Position numbers and translations under genes: made by a program
Part shown: one piece after another, positions 50,941 to 62,083 of the stretch
How positions within the stretch are numbered: the first letter of the stretch is position 1
Layout: every line of letters begins with the position of its first letter
Source of the DNA: Sipunculus nudus
Taxonomy: Eukaryota > Annelida > Sipuncula > Golfingiida > Sipunculidae
Assembly: GCA_026874595.1 (NCBI GenBank)
Contig: CM049306.1
Coordinates: 106,467,142-106,531,141 of the forward strand
DNA: 64,000 nt
Direction: 5' to 3'
Notes under the pieces: model-generated
The model's input: only the letters and a program-made list of their open reading frames with translations
Database searches by the model: none
Told to the model about the DNA's origin: nothing

Positions 50941-51460
50941 AACCATATAGTTATGTCTTATATGGTTTCTTGAAATCCTAACCACCTTACATATTAATAC
51001 ATTTAGATTTAATATTGTGGTTATGCTATCAGAGGGAATAATTTTTTAACATTATCAACTTAAGAATTACTAACATACAAAATGTGAAAACAGTTCTAGC
51101 AATTTATTAAATGGTAGCTTGCAGTATCAAAAGTACTCTAGCTTTAACGCTCATTTCTGTATATAAAGATAAAAACAAAGGATAGAATGTAAACATTTGT
51201 TTTAGTACTACCAGTAATATTTATACAATGTTCATACCTGCATACTTAATATTTCCCCATATATACTTAAGTGGTCTCAAGGATGAGATGTATTAATCAC
51301 TTAAAATCATAAAACACATAGTGGATAAAGGACTTGGCTCGTTTTATGAATGTCTGAATCTTTCATTAGTAAGTGTGACATACATGATATAGGACAGGTA
51401 AAGCAAACTGATTTAAAAACTACATAAATGCAGACCAGCATTTAAAACTTATCAGATCAG
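50941..51460. other. Non-coding AT-rich DNA
   Basis: No gene or repeat is recognised. Confidence 0.45.
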
Positions 51461-51554
51461 TCTCTATCTCTTTCTGTCTCTTTCATTCTCCTTATCTCTC
51501 TCTCTTTCTTTCTCTCTCTTTCTCTTTCCCTCTCTCTCTCTTTCTCTCACTCTC
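51461..51554 (+). repeat. Polypyrimidine (CT)n-rich tract
   Basis: About 94 bases that are almost all C or T (TCTCTTTCT-type repeats with rare A or G). On the opposite strand it is a purine tract. Such tracts can form triplex DNA, but no function is implied here. Confidence 0.9.
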
Positions 51555-52405
51555 AACTGCACTGCTATAATTAATCTGGCATTATACAACAGTACAGCTG
51601 ACAAAAGAAACTCATGCAAGCTTTTTTTTTTTTGCTTTTATTTGAGCTCAAATGACCAGAAGCTGACCAAAGTGATCCAGGTCTTGCTCAGAAGTTAAAT
51701 GATGGAAAATTGAGACAGACTGCAGGCTGTAATAAACTGTGCATCATTGATGCTCTTGCACTCCGAGAAGTATTGTTAATGATTCAGAAAATAGCAATAT
51801 CTAGCAACCTCTGCAAGTCACAAAAAGTTGCTTTTACTGAGACTGACTGGTTGATTGTTTATCAGATATTCCAAACTTTACTGTAGTAATGGTTCCAACA
51901 TTAAAATACTGTCTTGTAACATGCATGTTTGCTGGTAGTGGGTGGGACTGTGTCAATATTCTGCCAAACTAATATTGAGTAAATACTATGGGCACAATGA
52001 CTGTTATCTGGATTTATTATTTGCTGTGTGTGTCACTGTATGGACTTTAAGACATTTACTGAAGGATTTAAATGTGATTCCAAATAAAGACTAGTCTTAG
52101 TGGGACAGAGAGTTAATCAAAATATTTCAGTTGATCTGGATCAAGATGCACATGCATTCATAATTTTGTTCTCGACATAAGTCTGTCTAGATTTTATTAC
52201 ACCTAGAAAGCACCAAGATTCTGCTTTAATACCTTCACCAACATTTGTCAAACCAGGATCTTGATAATAAGAAATTGAAGTATGGTATGCAGGCACAGGA
52301 TATAAATGAATCAAAGGGGGGGGGGGGGGAATGTGAGTCACAATTCATCAACTTGATGATTGCATCACATGTCAGCTCTGCCCACCAGAAAATAAATGTC
52401 CCTAA
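51555..52405. other. Non-coding DNA with poly-T and poly-G runs
   Basis: Poly-T at 51621-51631 and poly-G at 52316-52329. Nothing else is recognised. Confidence 0.45.
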
Positions 52406-52742
52406 GGCCAAAATAAAAAAAAGGTATGGTTCTCAGGCACTTTTTTTCAGAAATCAATGCGGGCGGCCGGGTTTTTTATATTTAATTTTTTGGTATGTTT
52501 CGATAAAAATTTCAGATGATAAGGGAAAAGCATGAAAATAACAGATTTATTTTGCTAAACAAGTAAAAGCACTAAATAACAAAGGAAATTGTATGATTTT
52601 ATCTTCTTGAAAGAAATGTCCGAGCGGCTGCAGCTAATAATTGGTAAGTTTCTATTAAAAATCAAAATAAAAATTTTTGATGCGGGGGTTTAAAATTGAT
52701 GCGGGCGGTGCCTGAGAACCATACCTTTTACTTTTTTTGGCC
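52406..52742 (-). mobile_element. MITE-like element, copy 2
   Basis: Terminal inverted repeats AGGTATGGTTCTCAGGCAC (52422) and GTGCCTGAGAACCATACCT (to 52726) match copy 1 at 15810-16110. Both ends extend outward into GGCCAAA, so the real termini are longer (about 35 bp). Relative to copy 1 it is inverted and about 30-40 bp longer, with an extra segment around 52620-52660 (GAGCGGCTGCAGCTAATAAT). GC-rich patches (GCGGGCGG) in this copy correspond to GTGGGTGG and GCAGGCAG in copy 1, as expected if copy 1 lost CpG by C-to-T change. Confidence 0.8.
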
Positions 52743-55700
52743 AAATAAAGTGACATTCATGTACACTTCATTTGGCAGGAAACCTTTACATGTTCAGATA
52801 TTTTTCCTTAATGTTCCCCTAATACTAGTCAATGACAAAAGTCTCAATTGCCCTATCTTAAAAATATAAAGAAACCTTCACAGAATTTATATGCCTAAGA
52901 AATATTCAAATATCCTATTTCAATTATGTCCTAGCCCCAGAACCACGCCAACCTGCTGTTCTAGCCTGCATGTCAGCTGACAGCTGGTTCTGCACTACCC
53001 CTTTTTTCTGGATCAGCCCTGGATCCTGGTCTTCATATTGTTCACTTTATAAACAGCACATTAGAAGTTTTCAGTCAGAGAGTCTGTTCCTCTGTGTGAC
53101 AACTGTCTACGGCTGAGTATCATGACACACTTGTACAAACAGTAGCTCTAGTTATCTCTTTTGTATAGACCTGGTCTTCAGTGATGTGACAGAAAGCCAT
53201 CACAATATATGATGTACTTTTAAATTCATTCTTCTAAAATATTTCCTCATGAACGTGTCTCCCATGTATGCTAACAGGTCTACATGTGGTTTTTTGACAG
53301 TTAAGGTGGAATACCAGGCAAGCAGATAAATTGGTAACTCAATCACGTGAGAATTAGTCATGTAACAAAGTTTCTCAGGTGTGCAAAACTAAGCATCATG
53401 GTTTAATAAATGTGAAGGACCTGGACCAAAAAGTGACTGGTAGAAGGAAGAGAGAAAGACAGGTCTAAGAGAAATGTATTGGCAAGAATAAGAGTGGAGC
53501 ACTGATAAAACTTCTGTAATGTGATGTAAGGTACACAAGATGTCTGAACGATGTAGTTAATACTCGCAGTCATGATCAAGACCACAATACTGCTAACTGA
53601 GAGTAATAGTAACATTTCTGGATAGGCTTTCTAAGCAAACTAATTAAATGACCAGCTTCAGGCATAGCCTATGCTACCAGTCCACTGCTTACTTTACTAA
53701 TGTCATGTTATTTTATACAAATTACAGATGTACAATTGTAACTGTGAATAAAAGAAGAATAAAAAAGGTACTGTTAATTGGGCATAAAGTGGTGAAAAAT
53801 GATGCCAACAGAGAATGATGTTGGCTGCTTGAGACAGACTCCTAAAAATGTTTAAAATCTGTTGATCAGGTTCATCATACCATATCCAGAACTGTCATAA
53901 ATGTTACTAGTAATGTGATCTTTCCTTCACTGTGTGTTACCGGGGCAGCTGGATGTCCATATCTCTTACCTCCTTATGCCCCCACCAAGTGATAAGTTGC
54001 TTTGAGTGTAAACAACATCTCTGAAAAAGTTATGTACAAATGAGGAAACTTTGTGGAGGATTAGAGGAACACCAAAGAAACATATCATTACATTTATGAG
54101 CATATCTGGACCAACATAATGTTTTATATGTTACTAGGAATCTATACGACTGTGAGATAGGGCAATTTCTTTATACTGGCCTACAACCATAGCCAATCAC
54201 TGGTTTTAGGGACAGCCTTTGTCCAAAAGCTCACAGTGTTTCAACCAAGAAGATGATGGACCATGGAACACATTTTCTGTGTAGCACACAGAAAAATGTG
54301 ATTAGTGATCTAGTGGAGGTATATTTGTTGTCTGAGACTACCTTTCTAGTTTATAAATAATTCTCTATTTATCTAACTCCTTGAAAATTATTTATTAACA
54401 TATATCAGCTAATCTAGTATTTAACTTTACATGCAAATAATCTCATTAATATTTTCACTCAAAGTGTATGAGACATATTTGAAGGTAAAAATTAAATACA
54501 GATACCAACACATCTAACACTGAGATGTTACCCAAATTCCTTCATACAAACAAATCCTGCAATTATAATTGTTGCTGTTTCATCTTTTAAGTAAGCTAAG
54601 CAAAAGACAATTATCTTGAAAACTGGGAAAACAATAACCATCCATTATATTTCATAATTCACAAATACAACCATTATATCACTTCATCAAGGCGACTAAA
54701 TAAATATCATTCAGCTCAGCTAATAAGACAAAGTTGAAAATTGTTGTTTATTGTTGTAGAAACTATTACAGATATAACAGCTCCCCTTCAATGTTAGCCT
54801 TAGGTACAACTATTATTCTAAATAACCACCCACAGAGAAGGAATACAACCTTGTTGTTTGTGTAAGCATACACAATATCCTATAGTGTCTGCATGTGGGT
54901 GTAAATATTCATAAAGGAAAAACAAGGTCAGGTCCAAGCCCTGATGATGTTTTATTGATTATTAAAGCTTAGTCTTGGAGATTTAGGATATATGAGATTG
55001 TGCATTAATATTTCTTATAGTATCAGTATTTACAATGGTACACATGTCTAACAGACTGCAGATTCAACTTCAAGCTTGCACATGCAGTCACCAAATAAGC
55101 AGCTGGAGAGAGACACAGAACCCAGCTTTGTGCAATGTTACAATTAATAAAAGTGAAACCAGAGTGGTTAGAGGGGCATCATCCCTCCCCCACTATTCTC
55201 TAACAAAGATACAATTAGTATTTCAGCTCGCATTCGGTTTATGTGTATGAGGCATGTATGTGTATGTGGCACGTATGGGTATGCAGCTAGAAAACATAGG
55301 CCTGTGATTGCATTAATATGTATGCATATAAATTACGTATGCAGCAAAACTGGAGATATAAGTAAAGTGCTGTAGGAATAGAGAAGTCATTTGCCAAAGG
55401 AATACCCTATCACTGACATCGGGGTGTGGATTATTCCCCCAACAACTACCATGCATATGTGTTTTCAAACACTACAGTGAGATATCGAAACAGGCTTCAT
55501 ATGCATACATATATATACACATACGTACTGCATATTGTGGATATCTCCTTGGTGTTCCATCAAAATTATCATAGGTCTCATTTATCTCATTTCCCAATAA
55601 AAAAAAAATTTACAATCATGAAAGAATCTCTGCATCTTATTTTTTTTTATTTTAGCTTATTTTATCACATATTTTATACATAACCACTGATGTACCATAT

Positions 55701-55862
55701 GATATAATATGAGAAAGTGAAAGTTAATTGATGCCAGGTTAAAACACAATAATAACCAGAGTCAATTGACATGCACCAGAATCATCCCCCAAATGTACAA
55801 TTCTTACCGCCATCATGTTCCAATCATATGTTAAACAATAACCAGCATATATGCTTAAATGA
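52743..55862. other. Non-coding DNA, no gene seen
   Basis: No supported exon. On the minus strand a 30-nt segment near 53965-53994 has an acceptor-like and a GTAAGA donor-like edge, but it contains a stop in the phase needed by the gene. 55530-55690 is very AT-rich with A and T runs. Confidence 0.4.
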
Positions 55863-58476
55863 ACAAGGGACCTATGGGTCACAACGCTCAGCTGTTATAT
55901 ATGATAAAAAAATATTATTTAGAAATGAGGCACATGCTCGTTTTGTGTGGTAATAAATATAAGCTGTATTATGAGTTGTTGTTGTTTAGCTTATGTATGA
56001 TTTTGATAGTACCTTTGGAGACAGGGAAGAGGATTGATTTCATTTATTTTATTAACAAATGGAGTACTACTGTCACACAGATTTTGACTTGGCCATATAA
56101 CTTATAAGCAGAACATATAATATAAAAGTTTAACTATTTATTAAAAAAATTACAAATATTGTCCTAAATATAATTTTTATTAAAAATAATAAAAGAATCA
56201 TATGATTTTTTAAAATGAAATATAACTGATATGATTATTAAAATAATATTAAAGAATATATTCATGAATGCATTCATGAATACATTTTGAAAGTATTTGC
56301 ACGAGTATTCATATACTTTCATTTTTACCTGAATTCCCATTCTATATGCAAGAAATTTTATAATGGAGTACATAATCATATTCGTATTTAAATACAATTA
56401 CAAAGTATTCGCACCATGTCTGGTATTTATTCAGTTTTCACCAAACTATGATGTTGAGAATCCAGAATATACAAATTTCACACATTTAAATAATGATCAT
56501 AAGTACCTGGTTTTATGGCTTTTATTTATATTAAAAAATAACTGTAAAAAATTCATTTTGGACTAATTTCACATCAATGTACACACTAGACACAGTAGGA
56601 ATCTAGATTAATATTATCAACTGCATCTTTGTCTATCATTAATTTCCTTCATATAATCCTTAATGATTAGTAATGAATAATATGATTTACTTCTTTATCA
56701 TTAAAAATGAACTGAAAAATGCCATAAGTGACTGCATGGTGTTATTTGGAATATGTGACATTCTACCCATCGATACAAGATTCTTATATCATCAGTAACT
56801 GCAAGTTAATTTCCTGTTATTATAAACTAACAAATTCCTTTTCTATTTTTCTTTAATTTGTTATTAAAAACCAATAAAAAATTATTAATTTATTGTTTAT
56901 TGTTATGTTGTTGGTTAAAACTACTAGATGAGTTGGGTTGAACACCTGGATCAACTGTGGCTGGCCATAAGCTGCCTGGATTCTCCCCTCAAGCGTGCAT
57001 AATTTGATGAAAGGTCAACAAGGTCAACATACAGGTGACTCAAGAGGGGCTGGAGAGAGCCAAAGTCTGACAGGGTCTCATAAAAAACATTAATAAAAGC
57101 TACAATATTTGGCAAATTTCTTTCAGCTTTCTAAACTAAAAAGCTGAAATCCTTATGTGTGCATGATATGAAAATTATATCAACAGTGCTCACGGGAAAC
57201 AAACGTGCCTTGGTCACAGTTGGGCAAAATTTAAGGTACTAATTTTATATTTATACTAATAACTTATAAAATTTGAAAAATTCAGAACTAATTTTGGGTA
57301 TTCAATTGAATCTTGATTAAATAATGTTACATCCCTGACAAAAAAAATCTCTAGCTTCAGCAATCCCCTTGTTAAGGGAGTAAATATATTTCTTGATTTT
57401 TTACAAAGTGCATTATGTTTGGGCCCATAACTTAAAAAAATACACAATACTGACATCATTTCTGGCATGTGCATAGTGAATGTATAGAAAAATATGTATA
57501 TTATATATGATCAAAGTCAGATCAGTGGTTTTGATATTAGGCAGTCTTAAAGTGTAACATTGGGTTTTTAATGGAAAAATGAAGTTTTTCATTGATATCT
57601 CGAAGGAATTAAGTCCTAGTGACCAAATTCTTGGCATGGTAGGGGATTTTGGAGAAATCTAACTGTATGCCAAATTTAAGGAACTTAGAGCTGAAGCTCG
57701 GGAGCTGAGCTCTAGCAAACTGCTTAACACTAGCAATATGTGACATGGTGCTTGAAAACTTGAATAAAATCTACCGTTTTTGATCAACTGGTTTCAAATT
57801 TTTGGTGTTAACAGTTGAAATGCTAACAAAAACATGCTGTGAAAATTAAATCCACAGCAGTTACAGCAAAAAAACGTGCCAATGTCAAAGTTGGGCAAAA
57901 TTTAAGGTACCAATTTTTTATTTTTGCTAATATTTTTAAAAATTTAAAAGATTTTGATCTAATTTTGGGTATACAATTTAATTTTGATTAATAAAAGTAA
58001 TATTACTGGAAAAAAAGTGCTTAGCTTTAACAAGTTTTGTGTTAAGTGATAAAATTTCTTTCCTGATTATTTACAAAATGCATTATGTTTGGGCCCATAA
58101 CTTTTTTAAATTAAATAATACAGACCTAATTTCTGGCATGTACATAGGAATTATATAGAGGATTATTTATAGGAAATATGAGGATAAACAGATGAGTGGT
58201 TTTGATATTAGGCAGTCCTAATGTGTGAAAATAGGTTTTTAATAAAAAATTGAGGTTTTTCCTTAATTTCTCAAAGGAATGAAGTCGCAAAGACCCAGTT
58301 TTCGGCTTGGTAGGAGATCTTGGGGACATCTAACATTATGCTGAATTTTGGATTCCTAGGTCTTACGGTTTCAAAACGTGCCACATCTACGGACGGACGG
58401 ACGGACGGACAGACGGACGGACGACGGACAATGGACCACGACTATAGCTCAGATGACTTATAGTCAGCTGAGCTAA
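55863..58476 (+). mobile_element. Family A Helentron-like element, 2.6 kb, first of a tandem pair
   Basis: Complete copy of about 2614 bp: ACAAGGGACC start, GCTCAGCTG, two cores, (ACGG)4 plus variants (58390-58425) and the 3' hairpin. It is closer to the 21.1-kb copy than to the 36.3/39.8-kb pair (for example GGATTCTCCCCTCAAGC). Its terminal-block frame (55871-56107) and the frame at 56363-56566 are intact. The next copy begins directly at its 3' end. Confidence 0.85.
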
Positions 58477-60822
58477 AAATTACAAATATTGTCCCAAATT
58501 TAATTTTTATTAAAAATAATAAGAGAATCATATGATTTTTTAAAATGAAATATAACTGATATGATTATTAAAATAATATTAAAGAATATATTCATGAATG
58601 CACTCATGAATACATTTTGAAAGTATTTGCACGAGTATTCATATACTTTCATTTTTACCTGAATTCCCATTCTTTATGCAAGAAATTTTATAATGGAGTA
58701 CATAATCATATTCGTATTTAAATACAATTAAAAAGTATTCGCACCATGTCTGGTATTTATTCAGTTTTTACCAAACAATGATGTTGAGAATCCAGAATAT
58801 ACAAATTTCACACATTTAAATAATGATCATAAGTACCTGGTTTTATGGCTTTTATTTATATTAAAAAATAACTGTAAAAAATTCATTTTGGACTAATTTC
58901 ACATCAATGTACACACTAGACACAGTAGGAATCTAGATTAATATTATCAACTGCATCTTTGTCTATCATTAATTTCCTTCATATAATCCTTAATGATTAG
59001 TAATGATAATATGATTTACTTCTTTATCATTAAAAATGAACTGAAAAATGCCATAGGTGACTGCATGGTGTTATTTGGAATATGTGACATTCTACCCATC
59101 GATACAAGATTCTTATATCATCAGTGACTGCAAGTTAATTTCCTGTTATTATAAACTAACAAATTCCTTTTCTATTTTTCTTTAATTTGTTATTAAAAAC
59201 CAATAAAAATGTATTAATTTATTGTTTATTGTTATGTTGTTGGTTAAAACTACTAGATGAGTTGGGTTGAACACCTGGATCAACTGTGGCTGGCCATAAG
59301 CTGCCTGGATTCTCCCCTCAAGCGTGCATAATTTGATGAAAGGTCAACAAGGTCAACAAGCTGGAGAGAGCCAAAGTCTGACAGGGTCTCATAAAAAACA
59401 TTAATAAAAGCTACAATATTTGGCAAATTTCTTTCAGCTTTCTAAACTAAAAAGCTGAAATCCTTATGTGTGCATGATATGAAAATTATATCAACAGTGC
59501 TCACGGGAAACAAACGTGCATTGTCACAGTTGGGCAAAATTTAAGGTACTAATTTTATATTTATACTAATAACTTATAAAATTTGAAAAATTCAGAACTA
59601 ATTTTTGGTATTCAATTGAATCTTGATTAAATAATGTTACATCCCTGACAAAAAAAATCTCTAGCTTCAGCAATGCCCTTGTTAAGGGAGTAAATATATT
59701 TCTTGATTTTTTACAAAGTGCATTATGTTTGGGCCCATAACTTAAAAAAAATACACAATACTGACATCATTTCTGGCATGTGCATAGTGAATGTATAGAA
59801 AAATATGTATATTATATATGATCAAAGTCAGATCAGTGGTTTTGATATTAGGCAGTCTTAAAGTGTAACATTGGGTTTTTAATGGAAAAATGAAGTTTTT
59901 CATTGATATCTCGAAGGAATTAAGTCCTAGTGACCAAATTCTTGGCATGGTAGGGGATTTTGAAGAAATCTAACTGTATGCCAAATTTAAGGAACTTAGA
60001 GCTGAAGCTCGGGAGCTGAGCTCTAGCAAACTGCATAACACTAGCAATATGTGACATGGTGCTTGAAAACTTGAATAAAATCTACAGTTTTTGATCAACT
60101 GGTTTCAAATTTTTGGTGTTAACAGTTGAAATGTTAACAAAAACATGCTGTGAAAATTAAATCCACAGCAGTTACAGCAAAAAAACGTGCCATGGTCAAA
60201 GTTGGACAAAATTTAAGGTACCAATTTTTTATTTTTGCTAATATTTTTAAAAATTTAAAAGATTTTGATCTAAATTTGGGTATACAATTTAATTTTGATT
60301 AATAAAAGTAATATTAATGGAAAAAAGTGCTTAGCTTTAACAAGTTTTGTGTTAAGTGATAAAATTTCTTTCCTGATTATTTACAAAATGCATTATGTTT
60401 GGGCCCATAACTTTTTTAAATTATTTAATACAGACCTAATTTCTGGCATGTATATAGGAATTATATAGAGGATTATTCATAGGAAAAATGAGGAAAAACA
60501 GATGAGTGGTTTTGATATTAGGCAGTCCTAAAGTGTGAAAATATGTTTTTAATAAAAAATTGAGGTTTTTCCTTAATTTCTCAAAGGAATGAAGTCGCAA
60601 AGACCCAGTTTTCGGCTTGGTAGGAGATCTTGGGGACATCTAACATTATGCTGAATTTTGGATTCCTAGGTCTTACGGTTTCAAAACGTGCCACATCTAC
60701 GGACGGACGGACGGACGGACGGACGGACGGACGGACGGACGGACGGACGGACGGACAGACGGACGGACGACGGACAATGGACCACGACTATAGCTCAGAT
60801 GACTTATAGTCAGCTGAGCTAA
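58477..60822 (+). mobile_element. Family A element, second of the pair, lacking the first ~288 bp
   Basis: Sequence from 58481 onward matches 56151 onward at an offset of 2330, so the copy lacks the 5' terminal block and joins the previous element's GCTAA end. A small deletion near 59358 removes about 20 bp. The frame corresponding to 56363-56566 has an early TAA at about 58729 (AATTAA for AATTAC). The ACGG array is the longest in the window: 14 uninterrupted units from 60699 to 60754. The 3' hairpin is intact. Confidence 0.85.
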
Positions 60823-62083
60823 AAAAAGCATACCAAATTATTCTGTAATACAACAAAGGCATTATTCAGAAAATATTACCCGGAATTTGCAATAATTTTG
60901 CAAAAACCATGATTTTTTTTCCAGAAATAAACACCTGTTTAGTTTTTCAGCTGCCATTGAGGCAAACTTGTCGAAGGTATTTCCATGTTTTGGAACTGAT
61001 CCAATTTTATGGAAGTAAACTGGAGGTAACTTAAGTTTAACTAAAGTTATTTAATATGTCTTCCTTCAAAGTATTTTTTTATCCTTTTCAAACTGCTTTC
61101 CACACAATCTGGCAGTGATACCTTCCTAGTACTCTCAATTTTCAAACTGAAACTCATGAACTGAAAATGGCTGGTTTCACTGATGCCATAACATCCGCAG
61201 AACGTTTGTCACCCCTAGAAATTATAAACATCCTCTGACCAATATCAACTGACAACCCAGATTTCAAAATTTTCAGTCAGTTATTTATTATCTGACATAT
61301 TATCCCCCCCCCCCTAAAAAACTGCATGAAAACAAAATCGCTGTTTATGCACTATGTGGCAGCGTGGGTATGTTCCATAGATATCAATGTCTGAATTAAA
61401 TGGGCACCCAAAAGTCCAGGACAATTCATGAAACAAATACTGAAAACCAATTTGATAATTGGTGGTGACAAAGCTTTGTGTGCCACAAAAAGTTATCAAA
61501 TATTATATTATTCTAGAACAATCAAAGCAGGCAATCCTTAGAAATCTGAAATCCTTGGCATTAATTATAGTCAAAATGGCCGACCAAGTAATAGTGGTTG
61601 GAAGACATTTAAAGTCAAGACCTTAAAATTAAATACCTTTGTCTTCTAACCCATAACTATTTAACATGCAAAATTTGAAAGGAATCCATTACTGTTCAGT
61701 TACATTGCTCATATTTTTATTAAGTGACACTAATCAGGAGATACACTGCACAAAACTTAAATAATAATATTATGTGGTGCCCCAAGACTTGCATTTCATA
61801 CAAACTGACATTCAAAGCCTGCAACCACATGACACTTAGGAAACTCTATAAACCAATTTTCCATCAATTTTATTTTTTAAACACATTTCACCAATTGATC
61901 TACCCTTTCAAAATGATGTTGACTCATACAGAATACACCATGATCCCTATTAAAATATCCCAATAAAAGTTTCAATCCTCTTCCCAGCAATATCCATATC
62001 CATGCAAAACTTGAAATAAATATGATTATTATATAATGTATTATCTCACCTACAAGGATTTTCCACAGATGACCAGTATATAT
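60823..62083. other. Non-coding AT-rich DNA
   Basis: A short C run lies at 61305-61314. No exon is supported. The frames at 61314-61499 (minus) and 61724-61966 (plus) have neither splice sites nor motifs. Confidence 0.45.
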
